From Brienomyrus brachyistius (lineage: Eukaryota; Chordata; Actinopteri; Osteoglossiformes; Mormyridae), in assembly GCF_023856365.1 (NCBI RefSeq), contig NW_026042776.1, forward strand, positions 36,196 to 100,195: a stretch of DNA of 64,000 nucleotides. The letters are read 5' to 3'. Numbering within the stretch: the first letter of the stretch is position 1; each line of letters opens with the position of its first letter. The notes beneath the pieces are model-generated. The model had not been told where the DNA came from. It was given only the letters and a program-made list of their open reading frames with translations, and made no database searches. The translations under genes and the position numbers were made by a program. Shown here piece after piece: positions 54,940 to 64,000 of this stretch.

Positions 54940-55700
54940 GATGAAAGGGCATGTGACTGTATCGCGATGATTATAATCATCAGATCAAACGGACCACGGA
55001 GTTGGCGGTATGGTCACACTGCTGGTCCCATGTCAGTAGGGTATAGCACACCCCTGGGCCCGGATACTACTAGGATGTCACTGGTGTACCACTGTGCCGT
55101 CAGAGTGTGGTGTGTCACTCCACAGCATTGGCAGGATTGCTCCTCTCCCTGCAGCGCCACCATACGCACATGACGGTCATCTGTGGTACTGCAGAACTGA
55201 GATGTATCGCTGAACATGGTAGGACGCCAGTCGTCATCAGTCCATCAGTCCATGCCTCCCAGTGACTACACCACTCCAAACGCAACCGTTTCTGTGCTAT
55301 TGTGAACGGCAGCCTATGCATGGGACGGTGAACCCGTAGTCCAGCTGATGCCAGTCATCGCGACACGATGATATAGGGTGTTGTAGAGAGTCCAGTAGCT
55401 GTGTCCATATATCAGGCGCAGGTGTCATGGGGATCTGTGATGCTTGGAGCACAATCCGACGATCCTTCCTTGGCGTGGTCTGTCTTGGATGACCAGAAAC
55501 TTCACGACGTGTGTGGATGCCTCACGTGCCCATTGGTTTCAATATCAGGCCACTGTGATATCCGCATGGCCCACATGCAATTGCAGCACATGACCACCTG
55601 GCTTCATGTAAACCCGCAATGCAACCCTATCAAACTCCGTCAAGTGCCGTTAACACTGTCTAATGTGACTACGAGGCATCCTGTGTCTGGTGATTAAACA
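54940..55700 (-). pseudogene. Tc1-like transposase, decayed
   Basis: On the minus strand a transposase reading is followed from the top: MPRSHIRQC, HLTEFDR, HADITVA and NQWAREAS in the helix-turn-helix region, then RPRQGRIVG, and further down KRLRLEW..H and ERSNPANAVE from the catalytic domain. At least ten stops or frame changes interrupt it, so it is inactive. The C-terminal third is missing. No terminal inverted repeats were recognised. Confidence 0.7.
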
Positions 55701-56669
55701 TGCCAACTCCTTGCAATTTGAATCATTTACATATCCATCACTGGTCTGCACATGTACCAGATTACATCTTTAATCGGATAGTTACTTCTGGGTTCTCAAC
55801 TTTTTTTTTCATAATACCCCTTAAGTGTATATGCCCTTCACTGATGAGAAATTCATCAACATCTAAGTCCTACATTCATGTACAATGCATATTAAATGAA
55901 TATTTTGTCACTATTAGTTTTGATGTATCATTCTTTGAATGCACTCAATTGAATCATGGACAGTGGTTCCACATGGAAAAAAATGAATATTCCGAAAAGG
56001 AAAAATCCTTCTTCGGTTGATACATTCACTTTGTGTTCTGAGAATTTTTCCCTTGAGTGCCTTGTACAGTATGTCTAGTGTGTTTTTGGTGTGAATGTGG
56101 CCATAATCATACAAGGAAAAAACCACTGACTTGTAGTGAACATGTAAAACCGCAACATGCAGTGTCATACGTAACTGAAATAAGAAATGCTGGATTGCCT
56201 GAGTTGCATGCGTGCATGTTTTTTAATATGGGCAACATGGTTCCCTGAGATGCCTCAGTGTTGCTCACCGCCATCTCTAACACACAACCTCACAAACCAT
56301 CTTAAAACTACTGAAAGAAATAATTGGCTACACTGCAGCTCCACTGTTTTGTTTGGCACCCCTGCATGTCCTGCATTGTGTGGGGAAAAAAGCTGAAGGC
56401 TGAGGAATGTTACATAACACAGCTAGAATGTAAAAACTCTCTCTGGTGTAATTCACTGCGTAAAACCAATGGTCCTAAGTGTGGTGTCTTCTTCATAACA
56501 CTCCCTGATGTTTGTGTCCGTGACCATGAGATAGGGTGGCTGCTTTTCTTCCTTGCTTTCCTTGTATTCCTACGTTTCCTCCCCAGCCTTGGTTGGTAGG
56601 TCAGGCAGCATCACCTTGTTTTAATAGACCCAGGTGCAATTTATCTTGAAATTAGACTCAAGTGCAGAA
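55701..56669. other. No recognised gene
   Basis: AT-rich sequence with short open frames, none of recognisable character. A cysteine/histidine-containing frame near 56057-56120 is too short to call. Confidence 0.4.
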
Positions 56670-57149
56670 AATGTCTCTGTCCCTCCTCTCTTTGTCCCTC
56701 GTCCCTCTGGCTTCTGCTCCTCTTTCCCCGATGTTCCCTTCGTTCACTCCCGGTCCTTTTGTCCTGCCTGTTCCCTCCGTGTCCCCCTTTCTGATCTGTT
56801 TCTCTGCCTTTCCTGTCTTATGTCAAGTCTTGTCCTGGCTCCTTCCCCTGTGCCAGTTCTGTCTGTCCGTTCTGTTCCCTGTCCCTCATTAATGAGGTTT
56901 TATATAGATATACATATATGCCCGGCTTGTCCGCTCCTCGTGTGTGCCACGCCCCCTGATTACCCACGTGTGCTTCCCTGATCGTCTCCTGCTTTGCCCG
57001 ATTACTTTGATTAGTCATGACCTATTTTAAGTCCTGGTCTTACCTGTTTGCCCTGTCCGTCATTGTAGTTTGTCAATGCCTGCGTTCCGTCCTGCTCTAC
57101 CCGCTCCGTTTCCCCGATTAAAGACCCGTTTTCACAAACACAAAAAAAT
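56670..57149 (+). mobile_element. GC-rich retroposon, 5'-truncated copy 2
   Basis: Bases 56670-57149 repeat 4730-5209 with no visible difference, from TGTCTCTGTCCCTCCTCTCT to GATTAAAGACCCGTTTTCAC and the A-rich tail. The 5' flank differs, so this copy is truncated at its 5' end. The open frame across it is the same proline-rich frame as at 3957-5039, fused by chance to flanking codons. No clear target-site duplication could be seen. Confidence 0.75.
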
Positions 57150-57839
57150 TATTCATGAATATTATTGATTATGTTTATTTGTTTAATGTTTTTATTTATT
57201 CGTATTTATTGTTTACAATATAATGTTATATAGTATTGCAACACTTGAAACGAGAGGTACTTGCCTGCCTTAGTGATATTTACTATTGTCTAAGTGTATT
57301 CCCACCTGTAGGAGGCAGCAATGGTTGTTATTAAAGGTGCTGAGATTACGCGGCTCAGGGCTGAAGGTGCAAAGTGAAACAGTCATTGACCGTATTTGCC
57401 ATGTGTGATGGTGTCTGCATATCGGCCCTTTTGCGCCAAACAAACCAGTTCAAAGTACTGTGTGTTAAAATATCATATGAATAAATCCTCTCAAGAACTA
57501 AACTCAATATCGTATCCTCATCATTCAACGCGTCTGACTTTTGCACCTCTTACCACAAGGCAGTGGATTACATGGGGAAATTACAAACAAGGAGAATTTA
57601 ATCTGTTTTTCCTCTACATTGTCGTTATTCAGAATATTACAGACTATGAACAAAAACGGACAATGTAAGAAAATAAAAAAATGTGTATGACAGAAAGCTA
57701 GAGTATTTTTGCAATGGTGAGCACTAGCTGGTTTATGTACTAGCTCACACTCAAGAAACAGCATAAATGCTACTCATACACAGTTGGGGGGCAGGGGTCA
57801 GTCCTTGTGCCTGTAATGAGGTCACCAGTTGAAACTAAC

Positions 57840-57975
57840 CCAGCCTCAGCACGTCTGCTCAGGAGCTACGGGCAAAGCAGGCGGCGGCTGCTCGGGCTCT
57901 GGGGCCGCAGGGGGCAGCGGAGGCGGCTGCTCGGGCTGCGCAGGAGCTATGGGCGACGAAGGCAACTGCTCAGAC
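57840..57975 (-). mobile_element. GC-rich retroposon, inverted internal fragment
   Basis: On the minus strand this contains the TGCCCCCTGCGGCCCCAGAG and CCCGAGCAGCCG wording found at the 5' end of the element at 3957. It is a third, short and diverged piece of the same family, lying beside a LINE fragment. Confidence 0.6.
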
Positions 57976-58551
57976 GCTGTAGCAGGAACCCAGGACTTTA
58001 TGCTCAGCCCACTGCTGTTAACTCCGATGACTCACAACTGAGCAGCAATGCACATTTCGAATTCCATCATCAACATCAGGCAGATGACAAGACTGTTGTG
58101 GGTCTCATCAATAAAAACGGTGACTCAGCATACAAAGAGGAAGTGTGATGACTATCGGACTGCTGCAGAGCCAACAACCTGTCTCTGAATGTTGACCAAA
58201 GAGATGGTTGTTGACGTTAGAAGAACACAAAACACAGAGTGACCACTCTCTGCTGCACATCGATGGCTCATCTGTGGAGATCGTAGAGAGTACCAGATTC
58301 CTTGTTGTCCATCTGGCGGAGAATCTCACCAGGTCCTTCAACATCAGCTCCATAGTAAGGAAAGCACAGCAGCACCTCTACTCTCCACGGAAGCTCAGAA
58401 AAGCCCATCTCCCATTCTCACACTCTATTGGGGAACTGTTGAAAGCACCCTGAGCAGCTGCATCACGGTCTGCTTTGAGAACTGTGTCGCCTCAGATCAC
58501 AAGTCCCTACAACAGATAGTGATGACAGGTGAGAAAATCATTGGGAGTATC
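57976..58551 (+). pseudogene. LINE reverse transcriptase fragment, left part
   Basis: Readable RT wording includes LSPLL, DDKTVVGLINKNGDSAYKEEV, CRANNLSLNVD with KEMVVDVRR-like sequence in shifted frames, SPLLHIDGSSVEIVESTRF and SSIVRKAQQHLYSPRKLRKA. Frameshifts and stops show that it is dead. It is cut at 58551 by a solo LTR and resumes at 59382. The exact LINE clade is not determined. Confidence 0.75.
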
Positions 58552-59381
58552 GTGTTAGAGAAATATGTACTTTTTTTATCATCATTTTGCTAGACGCTTA
58601 GAAACAACACCCTGCCGCAGCTTGATCTTAATTGAGCAATAACACGTCTCAAGAACTGTCGCTTGAATATTTCCACCCCATATATGGTGACAAACAATGT
58701 TCAATGTCAGTTGCATATCCTGTTTGTGTACCTCAATAAAAGACACTGCGAGGGGAGTTACTCTTTCGAAGTTGGCTGAGTTCGACTGAGAGGCTGACAC
58801 CTCGAGGTCAGGACCGGGCTTCCCTTTGTAAGGAAAAGTGGTAAAAATGTCCCAAGGTTCTTGGTTGATCATTTGAATGCAGACAATGTTAGGAATTTAT
58901 GATCATGGGGGAAGCCAGGGAGAGAATGGGGGTTCCAGTTGGCACCACTATGGTGATAAGGATAAGATAAGGTGATAAGAATTGAATTACAATGATCATA
59001 AAAGTCTCCACCCTGTCCTGTCCCGTCCCTGTCTCAGGATCCTCACACTCCAGGGGGTCACTCTTTATATGTAAATTCACTCACAACACCTACACACAAC
59101 ACCTTGGTGGGGAGGGCCTTTTTGGGTATAAAGGGGGGTGAAGAACTGTCTTCAATTTGTATCTGAGCTGCCTTTCAGTACCCCGGTGTGTCTCTACACT
59201 GTATTACATTGTATTATTTTTGCTGTTCAATAAACCATCATTTTGCTGAAACTGCGGAGACTCTGCAAGTGGATTCCCTACACCTTGCAGCAAGTAAAAC
59301 GTCATCACAGCTGTCTGTGTTGTTCTGTGTTCAGAGACTGGTTTGTTTCCAGCGCATCTTCAGAAGAAGATAACCCTAACA
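58552..59381 (+). mobile_element. Solo LTR inserted in a LINE fragment
   Basis: The insert has terminal inverted bases TGTTAG (58553) and CTAACA (59376-59381), and TATC on both sides (58548-58551 and 59382-59385). Joining the flanks restores the LINE text ATTGGGAGTATC-TCTCCCCTCC. Inside, in plus orientation, a TATAAA box lies at 59127-59132 and an AATAAA signal at 59229-59234, the order expected of U3, R and U5. No gag, pol or second LTR is present. One extra G lies between the left TATC and the TG start. The parent element class is not determined. Confidence 0.85.
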
Positions 59382-59960
59382 TATCTCTCCCCTCCATCAC
59401 AGATATTCACACCACACACTGCATCCGCAAAGCCACCACCATTGTGGATGACCCCACCCACCCCTCACATTATCGTTTCACCCTCCTGCCTTCTGGAAAT
59501 AGGTCCCGGAGCATTCGGGCCTTTACAGCCAGACTCAAACAGCTTTATCCCCCATGCCGTCAGACTACTGAACTCTCAGGGACTAATCTGATACCACACA
59601 CACATACACTCATTAACACACTTTATTATTTAACTACTATTTTTTATCTTATTGTCGCCATGTTTACAGTTACTTTTATTTATTTTTATTGCTACCTCAT
59701 TGGACAACCAAACTGCGCCTTCTCAGTACTGGGTTTACTGTGCTGTTTGTGCTCGTTGGTGTCAGTTGTCCTCTCTTTTTGCACTGTCCTGCAATGTTTG
59801 CACAGTTTTTGCTCATTATGCACCATACAGTATGTTGCTAGGTTGGTATGTGTTAGTCTTCTGTTAATTTAAGTAGCACCTTGGTCCGAGGGAAACAGTT
59901 TCTTTTGTAACTGTACTATACTCAACTGTGTAAAGTTAAAAATAACATTAAAGACCTACT
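59382..59960 (+). pseudogene. LINE fragment, right part and 3' tail
   Basis: The LINE reading resumes with LPSITDIHTTHCIRKATTIV, DDPTHPSHYRFTLLPSGNRS and QAVRLLNS in nearby frames, continuous with the part left of the solo LTR. It is followed by an AT-rich 3' region with CACCTTGGTCCGAGGGAAAC, a phrase common at the end of this LINE type, and ends near ATAACATTAAAG. Confidence 0.75.
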
Positions 59961-60734
59961 TGACTTTTACTGAACAGGTGCTAAAGTGAAATTACTTGCT
60001 TCTGGGAAAGAACTCCAGCTGAAATTCTGTACAACAATTATGGGAGACATATGGGAAGGACGCGGTGTCAGACCTGCCCCAGTGGGACGAATGTGGTTTT
60101 CCTAGTAACAGCAGCTTCAGTCCCAATCAGATAAGCCAGATGCGTCTGAAATTAGAGGAACGGGATCAGACTGGTTGCTCAGGGACTAATGTGGTAGAAC
60201 TAAAACAGAGACAAATTGGACGGTGTTTCAATTGTGGGAAAATGAGACAAAGCAGGCAGAGGAGATGCGGGTGGCAAAGAAGCATGAGATAAGGAATGCA
60301 GAGAATGTGGATGAGGGTGAGACTCCTGTGAAAACTGTGTATTGAAAATTAGGGCCATAGTATTGTCATCCATCCTGTCAGGGTATGGAAATACACTGAG
60401 GGTAAATGGCCTAATGCAGGAAGTGTCTTAATCCTATAACATCCAGCTGATTCAGGCTGTGGGGGACAGTGTAGTACTGCACTCTTCTGGCTGGGACCTT
60501 GAATAAATGAATGAATGTTACATTTATACAGCCCTTTTCTAAGATACACAAAGAGCTTTACAGAAGCACTGGGGAGCCACTTCAACCCAAACGTGAGGCA
60601 GCAGGAGAGGGGGCCCAGGCAGAGAGAACAGCCAACAAGACGGGTGCTTCCACAGACAGGACGGGGGCCCCGGCAGACCAACGCTGACGACTCCTGGGAC
60701 CAAGTCAACAGAGCAGCTGTCGTCATTGTGACTC
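59961..60734. other. No recognised gene; one short interspersed-tail motif
   Basis: A CX2C motif (GRCFNCGK) occurs in a short frame near 60225, without the rest of a zinc knuckle. The segment 60490-60600 (TACAGCCCTTTTCTAAGA, AGAGCTTTACAGAAGC) resembles a LINE 3' tail. Confidence 0.4.
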
Positions 60735-61020
60735 ACCCTCATACATCCATCCATTGTCTAAACCGCTTATGCTACTGGGTCGCGGGGGGTCCAGAGCCTA
60801 TCCTGGCAGGATCTGTGCACGAGGCAGGGAACAACCCAGGACGGGGGGGCAGCTCATTGCAAGGCACATTCACACACCATTCACACACACATGCACTCCT
60901 ACGGCCAATTTAGCAAGAGAGAACATGCAAACTCCCCACACATGTGACCCAGGCGGAGACTCGAACCTGAGTCCCAGTGGTGGGAGGTAACAGTGCTAAT
61001 CACTGCACCACCAAGCAGCC
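60735..61020 (-). repeat. tRNA-derived SINE (inverted copy)
   Basis: The minus strand matches the element at 47535-47880, with a head GGTGCAGTGATTAGCACTGT, GTGTGGGGAGTTTGCATGTT and the tail AGGATAGGCTCTGGACCCCC through CATAAGCGGTTTAGACAATG. Confidence 0.8.
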
Positions 61021-61489
61021 CCACCCTCATACATGATTTCTGATTCTTGATTTTAATCCCCTTTTCTGTTTTTGGCAACATATAAAGTGCTGTGAATGTC
61101 ACTGTCAGATTGTCATATCATCCTCCAGTTGTCCCTTGTCACCCTGGATGCACATTGAGTGTTTGCTAAATATTTTATCTTGTAGTGTTCCTGATTTTTT
61201 CCTGTGTTTTAATTTGCAATTCTCAAATTTCATGACTGGCATCCGTGGGGGACGATTAATTAAACCTGTTAACTCTGCACTTCAATTTCAAACTGTTGGT
61301 AACATGTGTACATATTTTTGTCTGATCTTTTCACCACCAGGTGGCGATATAGCAACTCCAGAGTTATTGATGGCTAGAACAAAAAAAACACAGTAACACA
61401 GAGGTGTAGCTAAAAATTCTGGGCCCCTGACAGAATGTCACCTTGCGCCCTCTGTCGAATTTTACATTCTGTGAAAGAGATTTGTTGAG

Positions 61490-62415
61490 CCATCTTCCAA
61501 TGTAATCCAATCCAGCTCTTTATTTGAAAAGCACTTTAAACAACCTTATGGACCAAAGTGCTGCACAAAGGAATAAATAAAAACATTCACACACTTAAAA
61601 ACGAAGTAAAAGAAATTTAATAAAAACCAAAACATTCAATGTGAGTAAAAGGCCATTAATAAAAATTTAAAAAAATCTATTAATTAATAAAGAAAAGGCT
61701 AAGATTAAAATAAGATTTACTATTAAAATTAACATCTCACAATGTGTCAAAGGTGAAGGAGAAGAGATTAGAAGAGATTTAAAAACGGACAGAGGGGATT
61801 CCTCTCTAATGTGAAAAGGCAAGTCATTCCACATTTTAGGAGCTGCGACTGCAAAGGCTCGATCCCCTCTAAGCTCACGCTGAGTCTTAGGAACCGTCAG
61901 GAACAGCTGATCAGCTGACCTGAGAGAGCGGGTGGGGGTGTAAGGGTGAAGCAGCTCACAGAGGTCAGATGGAGCAAGACCACTGAGGGCTTTAAAAGCA
62001 AATAACAGAATTTTAAAATGAATCCTAAAATGTACGGGCAGCCAGTGGAGTGAGGCTAAAATGGGGGAGACATGCTCATATTTCCATGTGCGGCAGCATT
62101 TTGAACCTTCTGGAGGTGAACAATAGTGGAGCCTCTAACCCCAACATAGAGGGCGTTACAGTGGTCCAAACTAGTAGTGACAAAAGAGTGGATTACTGTC
62201 TCAAAGTGCTGCCTAGAAAGAATTGGCTTTATTTTGGCCAACTGCCTCAATTGTAAAAAGCTTGACTTGACAACTAACCTTATCTGAGTGTCAAACTTAA
62301 GGTTGGTGTCGACTTTAACCCCTAGGTGTGTGATGACTGGTTTACAATATTGTTCCAAGGAACCTAAAATTACAGTGGAGGTCAGAGGAGTGGAGTTACC
62401 AAAAACCAACACTTC
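61490..62415 (-). pseudogene. LINE ORF2 C-terminal fragment and 3' region
   Basis: On the minus strand a reading from 62412 gives STVILGSLEQYC, ITHLGVKVDTNLKFDTQIR, SSFLQLRQLAKIKPILSR and DHCNALYVGVRGSTIVHLQK, typical of the RT thumb/C-terminal region of fish non-LTR elements. It continues, degraded, with CPYILGFILKFCYLLLKP. The end at 61490-61560 (TTGTGCAGCACTTTGGTCCA on the minus strand) resembles the 3' tail of that LINE type. Frame breaks show that it is inactive. Confidence 0.7.
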
Positions 62416-63639
62416 TGTCCATTACCTCCCCACTTCCTTGTTAGTTACAATATTTGTTCTGCATTACTGTACTGCTTTGGAGCCTTTTGATATTAAGGTG
62501 AATAACACAGGTGAAAAATTAAGGTGAAAAAGAGACAGATGCATTGACAGCAGTCGTGGCCACACTTTGGACTGGGAGTGTAAGAGCAAAGGAAACTGAA
62601 TCCACTATGTTTCTGTCCTGTAAATTTTTATTAAACACCACATGACACACATACGAGTCCTGTTTTAACTTTCAGGGCTGATGGTCTGCAGCCTGGCTTG
62701 TGTTCTACAGTGCAGCGCAGGTGCAGTCACTGTGCTGAGCCCGGCGTTATATTAATGACGCAGCCTTTCACACTGACCAGTGAGAAATAACCTTGAAAAT
62801 GACTGTGCTCTTTGTGGTTCTCCTTTTTTCTTACCACCAAGCAAGAGACTAAACATATTTTCTACTTATCAGTTATCAGAAATCAGAAATGTCATGCAGT
62901 AATCAGAGGTTAGACAGCAAGAATGACTTTTGTATTTTTATCTTTTGTCAATCTTTTATCCAGCGACTACTAATTCTCATCGGGGTCTGGAGAGGGTGGG
63001 ACCTGTCCCAGGAAGCACAGAGCACAGGCCTGCATGGGATGCCATTCCACACAAGCAAAAACAATTAAGATGGTCAGATTTGCCTCACTGTGTGATTTTG
63101 ACTGAAAGATGAACTAAGCACAGTCTTGTGTGTATAAAAATGCGTAGATTCATTTAACTTTAACAATGAGATTCAGCAACATGACCTTATAGTGTTAATG
63201 ATCGGTATCTTACTGGTATTAACTGAATTATGCAAAATTCTACATTATTCTATATTATTGCACCCAAATTGTTCATACTGACTAAATGTAATTACTGACA
63301 TCCTGGACATACTGCTTTTTAGGTTTGAATTTAAAATGTTAGTAGACAAATTCATGCTGTCAATAACATCTCACTTGCTCACCCACTTTTAGATAAAAAT
63401 ACCCTTTGTGGTTTTTCTAGTGAAGCAGTGGGCCTGAGCTGAGGACCTGATGGTTGTGTGGTTTTCGCTCACTGAGAAGAGAGACACAAACACCCTGCTC
63501 TCAGTCGGTCAGTCTTCCTGTAAAATGCAGAGGTGAGACTGCTAGTGGAAAATTACTGACTGCAGCGTCAACAACACATATAAACAGCAGCACAAACAAA
63601 ATGTTCCACAAATGCAGGACATCTGTATGCTTACAGCAC
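62416..63639. other. No recognised gene
   Basis: AT-rich sequence with short open frames only. I see no RNA gene or repeat I can name. Confidence 0.4.
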
Positions 63640-63840
63640 ACATCAGACACGCTGACCCTCAGCACTGAGCTCCTCCAGGCTCTGTGCTCTCCCTCTTCTC
63701 TTCAATTTCTACACAAATCACTGCTGCTCCCAGTGAAGATCCTGAATTTTGCAGGTGATACTACTGTGTTTGCCATCATAACTGAAGGTGATGAGTCTGC
63801 CTACAGACTGGAAGTCGTACAGCTGACCATCCAGTTCTGA
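63640..63840 (+). pseudogene. LINE reverse transcriptase palm fragment
   Basis: LSTELLQALCSPSSLQFLHK, VKILNFAGDTTVFAIITEGD and ESAYRLEVVQLT match the catalytic palm region of a LINE RT. The FADD catalytic box reads FAGD, and the frame stops at 63838, so it is inactive. It belongs to the same broad type as the fragment at 57976. Confidence 0.65.
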
Positions 63841-64000
63841 ACTCACATTATCCCAAATGTCCCACATGCTTAGACTCCTCTCATCATCAGGGAGGAGCGT
63901 CCCTTGGCACTGTAGAGTAGATGGATGAGAGCAGGCTGATAACAAGGCTGTCATCAATTTTATGTGACACCTCTCACCCCCCCCAGCAGACTATGGAGGC

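Noticed and set aside
60065..60292. GRCFNCGK zinc-knuckle-like motif suggesting a gag protein
   Set aside because: Only CX2C is present; the His and last Cys of a CCHC knuckle are missing and no gag context is seen.
61370..61396. MARTKKTQ resembling the start of histone H3
   Set aside because: Only eight codons before a stop, with no following histone sequence; chance.

Overview
This window looks like genomic DNA of a ray-finned fish, probably a teleost. The evidence is three vertebrate genes with ordinary GT/AG introns, a dense and varied load of fish-type repeats (Tc1 remnants, MITEs, tRNA-derived SINEs, several non-LTR families, Ty3/gypsy debris, long TA and CA microsatellites), and a fish-style C2H2/transposase-like pseudogene. 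Nothing looks bacterial. No species can be named from the sequence alone.

Layout. 1-5.2 kb: two weak exon-like stretches on the plus strand, a dispersed DNA repeat with an internal duplication, and a GC-rich retroposon ending in a short A tail. 5.2-9.47 kb: a satellite of about 147 copies of a 29-bp unit, about 41 forward and then about 106 inverted, followed by one end of a MITE. 9.6-18.3 kb, minus strand: U2AF2, the large subunit of the splicing factor U2AF, with ten coding exons that splice in frame. Its last coding exon is not in the window, so the satellite probably lies in its final intron. 18.87 kb: an intact tRNA-Asp(GTC) gene on the minus strand. 20.4-29.5 kb, plus strand: RGS11, an R7-family RGS protein, with sixteen in-frame coding exons; only the short first coding exon is not identified. 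34.4-40.8 kb, minus strand: the C-terminal ~504 codons of CLCN7, the lysosomal chloride/proton exchanger, in fifteen in-frame exons. The exons for the N-terminal ~300 residues are not found in the 23 kb upstream.

From 41 kb to the right end the DNA is mostly mobile-element derived: eight tandem copies of an AT-rich unit (41.1-43.2 kb), Tc1-like debris, a promoter-like CCAAT/TATA block on the minus strand (44.7-44.9 kb), a gypsy integrase remnant between short direct repeats (45.3-46.7 kb), a SINE, a decayed tRNA-Leu-like sequence, a broken C2H2 zinc-finger/transposase-like gene (49.8-51.9 kb), a decayed Tc1 transposase (54.9-55.7 kb), a second, 5'-truncated and apparently identical copy of the 4.7-5.2 kb retroposon tail (56.67-57.15 kb), and a LINE fragment split by a solo LTR with matching termini and a TATC target duplication (58.55-59.38 kb). 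Two more LINE fragments close the window.

The three host genes do not form one pathway: U2AF2 is nuclear splicing, RGS11 is G-protein signalling with Gbeta5, and CLCN7 is lysosomal ion exchange. U2AF2 and RGS11 are divergent (5' ends about 2.1 kb apart around the tRNA); RGS11 and CLCN7 converge. The most unusual object is the inverted 29-bp satellite. Each unit carries a full CCAAT-box (NF-Y type) consensus and two CpGs, and the array appears to have grown out of a MITE family that has two ordinary copies in RGS11 introns.
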